A stretch of 64,000 nucleotides of DNA from Amycolatopsis sp. NBRC 101858. GTDB lineage: Bacteria; Actinomycetota; Actinomycetes; Mycobacteriales; Pseudonocardiaceae. The DNA is taken from assembly GCF_030269325.1 (NCBI RefSeq), contig NZ_BSTD01000006.1, positions 744,001 through 808,000 on the forward strand. The letters run 5' to 3'. Position numbers and translations under genes: made by a program. Shown here in pieces: positions 31,891 to 38,348 of the stretch (positions are counted from its first letter, which is position 1; each line of letters begins with the position of its first letter). The notes under the pieces are model-generated. The model was given only the letters and a program-made list of their open reading frames with translations, ran no database searches and was not told where the DNA came from.

Positions 31891-33063
31891 ATGAGCCGCA
31901 CCCCTGATCCGCACGACTTCCTCGACCTCGACGCCGGGCTCGCCGAAGAGGAACGCGCCATCCGCGACGCCGTCCGCGCGTACGCGAAGGACCACCTGCT
32001 GGACCACGTCGCGGACTGGTACGAATCGGGCGCGCTGCCGGCTGCCGAGCTGGCCAAGGGCTTCGGTTCGCTGGGGCTGCTGGGCATGCACCTGGAGGGC
32101 TACGGCTGCGCCGGCACGAGCGCGGTCGCGTACGGCATCGCGTGCCGTGAGCTGGAAGCCGTCGACTCGGGGCTGCGCAGCTTCGTGTCGGTGCAGGGTT
32201 CGCTGGCGATGTACGCGATCCACAAGTGGGGCAGCGAGGAGCAGCGGCAGGAGTGGCTGCCGCGGATGGCCACCGGTGACGCGCTGGGCTGCTTCGGGCT
32301 GACCGAGCCGGACGCGGGCAGCGACCCGGGCTCGATGCGGACGCGGGCGGTGCGCGACGGGTCGGACTGGGTGCTCTCGGGCACGAAGATGTGGATCACC
32401 AACGGAACGGTCGCCGACGTCGCGGTCGTCTGGGCCCAGACCGACGACGGGATCCGCGGCTTCGTCGTCCCGACGTCCACCCCGGGGTTCACGGCCAACG
32501 AGGTCAAGCACAAGCTGTCGCTGCGGGCGTCGCTGACGGCGGAGCTGGTCCTGGACGGCGTCCGGCTCCCCGATTCCGCGGCGTTCCCCGAGGTCCGGGG
32601 CTTGCGCGGGCCGCTGTCGTGCCTGAACGAAGCCCGCTACGGGATCCTGTTCGGCGTCGTCGGCGCGGCTCGTGCCTGCTACGAGGCGGCGCTGGAGTAC
32701 ACGCTGTCGCGGTCGCAGTTCGGCAAGCCGCTGGCGGGGTTCCAGCTGACGCAGCGCAAGCTCGCCGACCTGCTGGTCGAGGTCAACCGGGCCGGGCTGG
32801 TGGCGCTGCAGATCGGGCGGCTCAAGGACGCCGGGACGCTGCACCACAACCACGTGAGCTTCGGGAAGATGGCGAACGTCCGCTCGGCGCTGGACGCGGC
32901 GCGCACGGCCCGCTCGATGCTGGGCGCGAACGGGATTTCCCTGGAGTACCCGGTGATGCGCCACATGGCGAACCTCGAGACGGTGCTGACGTACGAGGGC
33001 ACCGAGGAGATGCACGCGCTGTCGCTGGGCCAGGCCGTGACAGGGCTGGCGGCGTTCCGCTGA
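31891..33063 (+). CDS. Acyl-CoA dehydrogenase, glutaryl-CoA dehydrogenase-like
   Basis: A 390-residue flavoenzyme of the ACAD family that dehydrogenates an acyl-CoA and passes electrons to ETF. It has the FAD/substrate segments CFGLTEPDAGSDPGSMRT and WITNGTVADVAVVWAQ, LNEARYGILFGVVGAARACYEA, and the C-terminal LTYEGTEEMHALSLGQAVTG. The acid in TYEGTEE is the likely catalytic base region. The SVQGSLAMYAIHKWG and YEGTEEMHAL segments are typical of the glutaryl-CoA dehydrogenase branch, which also decarboxylates. That subfamily call is an inference; a short-chain ACAD is the alternative. Confidence 0.88.
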   Translation: MSRTPDPHDFLDLDAGLAEEERAIRDAVRAYAKDHLLDHVADWYESGALPAAELAKGFGSLGLLGMHLEGYGCAGTSAVAYGIACRELEAVDSGLRSFVSVQGSLAMYAIHKWGSEEQRQEWLPRMATGDALGCFGLTEPDAGSDPGSMRTRAVRDGSDWVLSGTKMWITNGTVADVAVVWAQTDDGIRGFVVPTSTPGFTANEVKHKLSLRASLTAELVLDGVRLPDSAAFPEVRGLRGPLSCLNEARYGILFGVVGAARACYEAALEYTLSRSQFGKPLAGFQLTQRKLADLLVEVNRAGLVALQIGRLKDAGTLHHNHVSFGKMANVRSALDAARTARSMLGANGISLEYPVMRHMANLETVLTYEGTEEMHALSLGQAVTGLAAFR

Positions 33064-33100
33064 TCCGTTTTTGTCGGTGGCAGCCGGTAGCTTCCGGTTC

Positions 33101-33643
33101 GTGGACTTTTCTTCTTTCGAGACGGTGCTGGAACTGCGCCGCTACACGCTGCACCCGGGTCGGCGCGACGAGCTGATCGAGCTGTTCGAGCGCGAGTTCG
33201 TCGAGCCTCAAGAGGCCGCGGGGGCGCACTTGTTCGGGTTGTTCCGGGTGCCTTCGGCGCCGGACGAGTTCCTGTGGCTGCGGGGTTTCCGGTCGCTCGC
33301 CGAGCGCAAGGCGGCGCTGGAGGAGTTCTACTTCGGGCCGGTGTGGAAGGCGCACCGCGACGCGGCGAACGCGACGATGGTCGACTCGGACGACGTGCAC
33401 CTGCTGCGTCCGGTCCTTCGCGGCCTGGCGTCCCCGCCGCCGGGATCGGAGGTGTTCCTGACGGTTTCCCCCGCTTCGGCGCCCCCGGCCGCCGCGTTCG
33501 CGGCGTTCGAGACCGAGCCGTCGGAGAACACCTTCCCCCAGCTTCCGGTCCACACCGGCGGCCCGGTGTCGGTGTGGTTCAGTCGCGAGGCTTCGCCGTC
33601 GAGCGAGCGGTTGGCGGCGACTTCGCGCTCATTGCTCCGTTGA
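33101..33643 (+). CDS. NIPSNAP family protein
   Basis: A 180-residue protein. The first half has the NIPSNAP hallmarks VLELRRYTLHPGRRDELIELFE and LWLRGFRSLAERKAALEEFYFGPVW-like residues, giving a ferredoxin-like dimerising fold. The second half is less conserved and Pro/Ala-rich. GTG 33101 is chosen: a -10-like TAGCTT (33088-33093) ends 7 bp before it and there is no ribosome-binding site, so it may be leaderless. Function unknown. Its end overlaps the opposing Nudix gene by 15 bp. Confidence 0.82.
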   Translation: MDFSSFETVLELRRYTLHPGRRDELIELFEREFVEPQEAAGAHLFGLFRVPSAPDEFLWLRGFRSLAERKAALEEFYFGPVWKAHRDAANATMVDSDDVHLLRPVLRGLASPPPGSEVFLTVSPASAPPAAAFAAFETEPSENTFPQLPVHTGGPVSVWFSREASPSSERLAATSRSLLR

Positions 33644-34057
33644 AAGCAGCTCGGTGAGCCCGTGGGGGTAGAGGATCTTGGTGCCGTCGCGGAACTCCTG
33701 GAGGTCGACCCACCGCGCGGTGGCCGGGTCGTCGAGGATCTTCATCTCGTCCCGGGCGTAGATGCCGGCGTCGACGAAGGCGGCTTCGTAGACGAAGGCG
33801 ATCTCGTGCCCGGGGTTGCCGCGCCAGGTGAAGACGTTCTCGAGCACCCCCACCCGTTCCTTGACGACGACCTCGGCGTCGAGCTCCTCGCGGAACTCGC
33901 GCACGAGGGCGGCTGCGCTGTGCTCGCCGAACTCGACCCCGCCCCCGAGCGGCCGGTAGTAGGTCTCGCCTTTGACGTCGTCGTGGCCTTCGAAGACGAG
34001 GATCTGCTCGCGCCGCCGGAGCAGGCCGAGCGCGATCGGCCGGATGCTGGACCCCAT
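33629..34057 (-). CDS. Nudix hydrolase
   Basis: A 142-residue pyrophosphohydrolase. The Nudix box is intact: G-x5-E-x7-REFREEL in GGVEFGEHSAAALVREFREE, with Asp in place of the usual Gly two residues later. Substrate is unknown; the following VLENVFTWRGNPGHEIAFVYEA is strand-rich as expected. ATG at 34057 is preferred over the upstream start because it begins at the conserved RPIALGLLRR. Confidence 0.88.
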   Translation of the reverse strand: MGSSIRPIALGLLRRREQILVFEGHDDVKGETYYRPLGGGVEFGEHSAAALVREFREELDAEVVVKERVGVLENVFTWRGNPGHEIAFVYEAAFVDAGIYARDEMKILDDPATARWVDLQEFRDGTKILYPHGLTELLSTEQ

Positions 34058-34067
34058 ACCGCCCACG

Positions 34068-34538
34068 CTAGCGGGGTTCGCCTCCCGGAGCACGACCCCG
34101 AGACGGCCGAGCCGGGGCCGGAACGCCGTCGAGGACGATCACCGGGAACGTCCGGTCGGTGTTCTGCTCGTAGGCGGAGGTGCCGTCGGAAACCAGGCGG
34201 TACAGGCGGTCGCGTTCCTCACCCGCCGTCACGGCGGCGCGGGCCTGGTAGGAGCCGTCGCCGAGCTCGACCGTCACGGCCGGGTCGGCTCGCAGGTTGT
34301 GGAACCAGGCCGGATGCTCCGGGGCGCCCGCCTTGGATCCGACGACGAAGACGCGGCCGCGGTCGTCCACGCCGAAGCCGAGCGGCACGGTCGTCCGGCG
34401 TCCGGTGCGCGCCCCGGTCGTGGTCAGCAGCAGGATCGGGAACGGAGGTCGGCTGACCGCGCCGTGCCGGGCGCGGAATTCGCTGATCACGCCTTGGTTG
34501 TAGGTCCGGAAGTCCTCGTCGGATGGCACGGTGGACAT
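34068..34538 (-). CDS. Nitroreductase/deazaflavin (F420)-dependent oxidoreductase, DUF385 type
   Basis: A 156-residue split-barrel protein of the Ddn-like deazaflavin group found in actinobacteria. FPILLLTTTGARTGRRTTVPLG, the RVFVVGSKAGAPEHPAWFHNL segment and VTVELGDGSYQARA define the family; it probably uses F420. ATG at 34538 is preceded by GAAGGAGCGCC. It lies on the same strand as the Nudix gene, 10 bp upstream of it. Substrate unknown. Confidence 0.88.
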   Translation of the reverse strand: MSTVPSDEDFRTYNQGVISEFRARHGAVSRPPFPILLLTTTGARTGRRTTVPLGFGVDDRGRVFVVGSKAGAPEHPAWFHNLRADPAVTVELGDGSYQARAAVTAGEERDRLYRLVSDGTSAYEQNTDRTFPVIVLDGVPAPARPSRGRAPGGEPR

Positions 34539-34609
34539 GGCGCTCCTTCGTCTCTCGCTCTCACCCGATGCAGACCGCCCGCGCCCGCGGAAGGAATCGG
34601 CCTCGGCGC

Positions 34610-35494
34610 CTACTCCCCCAGGAAATCCCGGATCGACAGCCGCAACGACCCCGCGTCCAGCCCGTGCGCCAGATCGTGGTCGGCGATCCCGCCGTAGGTC
34701 CGGACCTCCGCGTCCCGCCGGACCCCCAGGGACCGCAACCGGTGCGGCAGGTCCGCCAGCGCCTCCGACACCCAGAACGCCGAAGTCCCGGCCAGGTAGG
34801 GCTCCACGAGGACGACCGAGCCGGACGCGGCCAGCACGGCCGAGCGAAGGCCGGCGGAATCGAACGGCCGGATCGTCGACGCGTACAGCACCGTGACGTC
34901 CAGGTCCGCACACGCGCGCAGCACCCGGTCCAGCACCGGCCCCACCGCCACGACCACGCCCGCCGACCCGGACCGCAGCCGGGTGAACCCGACACCGAGA
35001 TGCGGCGACGCGTTCACCTGCGCCGAAAGCCGCAGGTAGACGCGCCCGTCGCCGGGAACGGACTCCAGCAGCAACCGGCGGGCTTCGGCGGCGTGGCCGG
35101 GAACGTGGACCGTCCAGCCCGGCAGCGAGTCCATCAGCGCGACGTCACCCGGCGACTGGTGCGTCCGGCCCGCGGTCGGCATGTCGTACGACGCGCCGTA
35201 GGACACCAGGACCCCGCCCACCTCCTGGTGCGAGAAGTCCAGCTTGACCTGCTCGAACGCGCGCTCCACCAGGAACGACGCGAACGTGTGCACGATCGGC
35301 CGCAGCCCCGCCAGCGCCAGGCCCGCGCCCGTGCTGACCAGCAGCTGCTCGCGGATCCCCACGTTGATCACCCGGTCCGGGTGCCGGTGCGCGGCGCCGG
35401 CCAGCTGGGCCGCCGAGATGTCGGCCAGCACGACCGCCACGTCCGGGTCGGCGTCCAGGATCTCTTCGGTCGTCCGCAAAAACGTTTCCCTCAC
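34610..35494 (-). CDS. Transketolase, C-terminal half (pyrimidine-binding plus C-terminal domains)
   Basis: A 294-residue protein equal to the C-terminal half of transketolase. VINVGIREQLLVSTGAGLALAG includes the catalytic Glu that activates thiamine diphosphate, HTFASFLVERAFEQVKLDF follows, and the third domain (GVVVAVGPVLDRVLRACADL) ends the protein. The ordinary enzyme is one chain of about 650 residues; here the two halves are separate genes. GTG 35494 starts 5 bp after the stop of the N-terminal gene, so the two are surely co-expressed and should form one enzyme. The substrate could differ from the standard pentose phosphates. Controlled by a SoxR-type promoter. Confidence 0.9.
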   Translation of the reverse strand: MRETFLRTTEEILDADPDVAVVLADISAAQLAGAAHRHPDRVINVGIREQLLVSTGAGLALAGLRPIVHTFASFLVERAFEQVKLDFSHQEVGGVLVSYGASYDMPTAGRTHQSPGDVALMDSLPGWTVHVPGHAAEARRLLLESVPGDGRVYLRLSAQVNASPHLGVGFTRLRSGSAGVVVAVGPVLDRVLRACADLDVTVLYASTIRPFDSAGLRSAVLAASGSVVLVEPYLAGTSAFWVSEALADLPHRLRSLGVRRDAEVRTYGGIADHDLAHGLDAGSLRLSIRDFLGE

Positions 35495-35499
35495 GGAAA

Positions 35500-36189
35500 T
35501 CAGCCCTTCGGTTCGACAACCGCGACGACCGCCAGCGGCCGTCCCGGGTGCGGGGTGGTGAACGCCTCGTGCAGCGCGTCGTGGTCGCGGCCGGACACCG
35601 TGCGCGTCTCCCAGCCCTCGACGTCGAAGCGGCGGGCGATGCCTCCCGGCCAGCCGCGCGTCGACGACCGGTTGTCGATCACCACCGTCGTCAGGTTTTC
35701 CAGGCCGAACCGCGCCGCGACGACGATCGCTTCGTGGTTCGAGCCCTCGTCCAGCTCGGCGTCGCCGATCAGCGTCACGACTTTCGACGGCAGCCCGCGG
35801 GCGCGCAGGCCCAGCGCCGTGCCGAGCGCGATCGGGAGGCCGTGGCCGAGGGAGCCGCTGGAGATCTCGACGCCGGGGACGCGGCGGCGGTCCGGGTGGT
35901 GGCCGAGGCGGGACAGCGCGTTGGACCACGTCGGCAGTTCGGCCTCGTCGAGAAAGCCCTTCACGGTGAGCACGGCGTAGTACGCCATCGGGCCGTGTCC
36001 TTTGGACAGCAGGAACCGGTCTCGCTCGGGGTCGCGGAAGTTCGCCGGCGTGACGTCGAGCACGCGGTCGTAGAGCACCCACAGGACGTCCACAGTGGAC
36101 TCCGCGGCGGCGTGGTGCTTGTCGTCGCCGGTCATCAGCGAGATCAGGCGCGGGAGCTCGGCGTAGCCCGGTTCGGTCGCAGTGGTCAT
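35500..36189 (-). CDS. Transketolase, N-terminal half (pyrophosphate-binding domain)
   Basis: A 229-residue protein equal to the thiamine-diphosphate pyrophosphate-binding half of transketolase. FLLSKGHGPMAYYAVL, GVEISSGSLGHGLPIALG and the TPP/metal motif VTLIGDAELDEGSNHEA are all present. ATG at 36189 is the expected transcription start of the SoxR-type promoter, so the mRNA is likely leaderless. Transketolase moves two-carbon units in the pentose phosphate pathway; split versions are also known in other biosynthetic settings. The pair is divergent from soxR. Confidence 0.9.
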   Translation of the reverse strand: MTTATEPGYAELPRLISLMTGDDKHHAAAESTVDVLWVLYDRVLDVTPANFRDPERDRFLLSKGHGPMAYYAVLTVKGFLDEAELPTWSNALSRLGHHPDRRRVPGVEISSGSLGHGLPIALGTALGLRARGLPSKVVTLIGDAELDEGSNHEAIVVAARFGLENLTTVVIDNRSSTRGWPGGIARRFDVEGWETRTVSGRDHDALHEAFTTPHPGRPLAVVAVVEPKG

Positions 36190-36195
36190 GCTCCG

Positions 36196-36226
36196 ACGAT
36201 GCAACCTCGACTAAACTAGAAGTCAA
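36196..36226 (-). promoter_or_regulatory. SoxR/MerR-type promoter of the split transketolase
   Basis: On the minus strand TTGACT (36226-36221) and CATCGT (36201-36196) are 19 bp apart, the over-long spacing typical of MerR-family activation. The spacer holds an imperfect dyad, ACCTCGACT (36204-36212) against AGAAGT with central AAACT. The expected transcription start falls at the ATG of the transketolase gene (36189). soxR reads in the other direction from 36242. Confidence 0.6.
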
Positions 36227-36241
36227 GGATAGCCTGAGCTG

Positions 36242-36703
36242 GTGACGAGGCTAGCTGAACATCTCAGCATCGGACAGGTGGCGGACCGCAGCGGGGTGCC
36301 GCACACGGCACTGCGGTTCTACGAGGAGAAGGGGCTGATCAGCTCGGAGCGATCGGCGGGCAACCAGCGCCGCTACCCGCGTTCGGTGCTGCGGCGGATC
36401 GCGTTCATCCGCGCGGCGCAACGGGTCGGGCTCTCCCTGGAGGACATCAGCTCGGCGCTGGCGTCGCTGCCGGCCGACCACGCGCCGACGAAGGCCGACT
36501 GGGCGCGGCTGTCCCGCGACTGGCAGCACGAGCTCGACGCGCGGATCGACGCCCTGCAAAGGCTTCGCGACCGGCTCACCGGCTGCGTCGGCTGCGGGTG
36601 CTTGTCGCTGCGCAGCTGCGCGTTGTACAACAACGACGACGAGCTGGCGCGCTTCGGGCCGGGAGCGAGCAAACTGCGCCCGGCAGTCGAGGGCGGCATC
36701 TAA
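36242..36703 (+). CDS. soxR: Redox-sensing transcriptional activator SoxR
   Basis: A 153-residue MerR-family activator. The winged HTH runs from about residue 8 to 48 (LSIGQVADRSGVPHTALRFY), a long dimerisation helix follows, and the cysteines C115, C118, C120 and C126 form the exact CX2CXCX5C [2Fe-2S] motif of SoxR. Redox-active compounds oxidise this cluster and switch the promoter on. In actinobacteria SoxR usually answers to redox-active metabolites rather than superoxide itself. GTG 36242. It is divergent from the split transketolase, whose promoter has the MerR/SoxR spacing. kptA follows 33 bp downstream. Confidence 0.95.
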   Translation: MTRLAEHLSIGQVADRSGVPHTALRFYEEKGLISSERSAGNQRRYPRSVLRRIAFIRAAQRVGLSLEDISSALASLPADHAPTKADWARLSRDWQHELDARIDALQRLRDRLTGCVGCGCLSLRSCALYNNDDELARFGPGASKLRPAVEGGI

Positions 36704-36736
36704 ATCGCTTGCTCGCAGGGGGATCCTGGGGAGGAA

Positions 36737-37270
36737 ATGAACGAGAAAGAATTGACCCGCATCTCCAAGCGGCTTTCGCTGCACCTGCGCCACGATCCCG
36801 CAGCCATCGGCCTCACCCTCGCGCCCGACGGCTGGGTCGAGGTCGATGCCTTGGTGCGTGCGCTGAAGATCACCCGCGAACAGCTCGACGAAGTAGTCGA
36901 GACGAACAACAAGCGCCGGTTCGCGTTCGACGAGACCGGCACCCGGATCCGCGCGAGCCAGGGCCACAGCGTTCCGGTCGACCTCGGCCTGGCGGACGCG
37001 ACCCCGCCGGAGGTCCTGTTCCACGGAACGGTGGCGAAGTTCCTCGACCCGATCTTCCACGAGGGGCTGCGCCCGATGAACCGCCACGCGGTCCACCTGT
37101 CGGCAACAGTCGACACGGCAAGGAAGGTCGGCGCCCGCCGCGGAAAGCCGGTGGTCCTCAGAGTGGACGCGGCAGCGATGACGGCGGCGGGCCACACGTT
37201 CCAGGTGAGCGCGAACGGCGTGTGGCTGACGGAGTCGGTGCCCCCGGAGTACCTCAACCGCATCGGCTGA
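36737..37270 (+). CDS. kptA: RNA 2'-phosphotransferase
   Basis: Removes a 2'-phosphate from RNA by moving it to NAD+, leaving 2'-OH RNA plus ADP-ribose 1'',2''-cyclic phosphate. The 177-residue Tpt1/KptA protein has RISKRLSLHLRHDP with the catalytic Arg18-His19, ASQGHS, LFHGTV, and HLSATVDTARKVGARRGKPVV with the third catalytic Arg. Its role in bacteria, which lack the classical tRNA-splicing substrate, is unclear; RNA repair is one proposal. A good GGAGGAA site precedes ATG 36737. It follows soxR by 33 bp on the same strand and may be co-transcribed. Confidence 0.95.
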   Translation: MNEKELTRISKRLSLHLRHDPAAIGLTLAPDGWVEVDALVRALKITREQLDEVVETNNKRRFAFDETGTRIRASQGHSVPVDLGLADATPPEVLFHGTVAKFLDPIFHEGLRPMNRHAVHLSATVDTARKVGARRGKPVVLRVDAAAMTAAGHTFQVSANGVWLTESVPPEYLNRIG

Positions 37271-37288
37271 GGCACAAGCAGCAGCGGA

Positions 37289-37540
37289 CTCGCGTACCCA
37301 GAGGGACGACACGCGTACCTGGCCGGTCGGCTCACGTACCTGGACGGTCGGCTCGCGTACCCAGAAGGTCGGCTCACGTACCCAGCCGGACAACTCGCGC
37401 ACCCAGCCGGACGACGCGCGTACCTGAACCGTCGGCCCGCGTACGCAGAAGGTCGGCCCGCGTACCTGGACGGTCGGCTCGCGTACCCAGAGAGTCTGCT
37501 CGCGTGATTGGGCGGGCATCGCCCGTGATTCGGCGGGTAG
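37289..37540. repeat. Tandem 21-bp repeat array, about 12 units
   Basis: Units start every 21 bp from 37289. The consensus is near CTCGCGTACCCAGAAGGTCG plus G. Ten units are clear (37289-37498); two more (to 37540) are degenerate. Units vary mostly in the middle (CCCAGAAGG, CCTGGACGG, CCCAGCCGG). It fills the gap between kptA and the opposing tetR. Because 21 is a multiple of three, several frames stay open through it and give heptad peptides such as VREPTVQ; that alone is not evidence of coding. Not a CRISPR, as there are no unique spacers. Confidence 0.9.
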
Positions 37541-37549
37541 CGCGTGGGG

Positions 37550-38143
37550 TCAGGGGGTTGGGACTGGGGTTAGCGTGCGGCGGCGGGGGCGGCCCAGGAG
37601 GCGGCGGCCCACGTCCAGCAGTTCCGTGCGCAGCTCTTCGTCGCCCAGGCGGGCCAGGTCCGGGGAACCGCCGGCCATCGCGATGCCCGTCAACGTCACC
37701 AATGCGTTGACCCGGGTCGTCGCGTCCGGGTCGGGGCCCGACAGGATGCCCAGCAGCGCCTGGCCGAAGCCCTCCATGCCGCCGTGGGCCGACTTCTCGA
37801 TCGCGCGGGCGATGCCCGGGTCGCTCGAAAACAGCGCCACCAGTGCGCGGTGCCGGATGACCAGGTCGACGAACCCCTCCAGCAGCAGGTCCACCTGCGC
37901 GCCCCGGCGCTTCTGCGCGGCCGCGCGGCGCACGAGGTCGTCCAGGTCGCGGACGCCCGGCTCGGCCACCGCCTCGGTGATCTCCGCCTTCGTCTTGAAG
38001 TGGTAGTAGACCGCCGCCTTCGTGACCCCGAGCGCGTCGGCGATCATCTGCAGCGACGTGCCCTCGACACCGTGTTCGGTGAACAGCCGCAACGCGGTCT
38101 GCAGCAGTCGGGACCGGGTGTCCTCGGCCGGGCCGGCGGTCAT
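37550..38143 (-). CDS. TetR-family repressor of the adjacent MMPL exporter
   Basis: A 197-residue regulator with HTH RLLQTALRLFTEHGVEGTSL and GVTKAAVYYHFKTKAEI (about residues 12-55) and an all-helical ligand domain. ATG 38143 follows GAGGAGG with 5 bp spacing. It is divergent from the MMPL gene, and the 205-bp gap holds five GCCGATCGGC-like palindromes that are the expected operators. By analogy with TetR/exporter pairs it should relieve repression when the export substrate accumulates. Ligand unknown. Confidence 0.9.
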   Translation of the reverse strand: MTAGPAEDTRSRLLQTALRLFTEHGVEGTSLQMIADALGVTKAAVYYHFKTKAEITEAVAEPGVRDLDDLVRRAAAQKRRGAQVDLLLEGFVDLVIRHRALVALFSSDPGIARAIEKSAHGGMEGFGQALLGILSGPDPDATTRVNALVTLTGIAMAGGSPDLARLGDEELRTELLDVGRRLLGRPRRRTLTPVPTP

Positions 38144-38184
38144 TCTTCCTCCTCAGCGAGCCGTCGGAGCGTACGTCACTCCCT

Positions 38185-38287
38185 GTCGATCGGCAAACCG
38201 TCCACTAGCCGATCGGCTGGGGCAAACCTTGCTGTTCGGCAAGTCACATACTTGCCGATCGGCTTGGAACTCCCCTTGCCGATCGGC
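38185..38287. promoter_or_regulatory. Array of five operator-like palindromes, 23-24 bp apart
   Basis: Sites at 38185-38194 (GTCGATCGGC), 38208-38217, 38254-38263 and 38278-38287 (each GCCGATCGGC), plus 38228-38243 (CTTGC-TGTTCG-GCAAG). Centres are 23, 23, 23 and 24 bp apart. The idealised site is TTGCCGATCGGCAA. They fill the divergent tetR/MMPL control region and are the likely TetR binding sites; equal spacing suggests cooperative, same-face or near-same-face binding. Confidence 0.65.
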
Positions 38288-38348
38288 TAGCTTGGGCAAC
38301 AACCAGATCGAGTGAACCGACCCCGTCCGGGGGAAACGGAGCTGACGC

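Noticed and set aside
36251..37519. A minus-strand frame reading heptad repeats such as VREPTVQ through the 21-bp array
   Set aside because: It runs on across kptA and soxR in antisense, and a 21-bp repeat keeps frames open automatically. No ribosome-binding site supports it.
37289..37540. The tandem array as a CRISPR
   Set aside because: Units touch directly and vary within the repeat; there are no repeat-spacer alternations and no cas genes.
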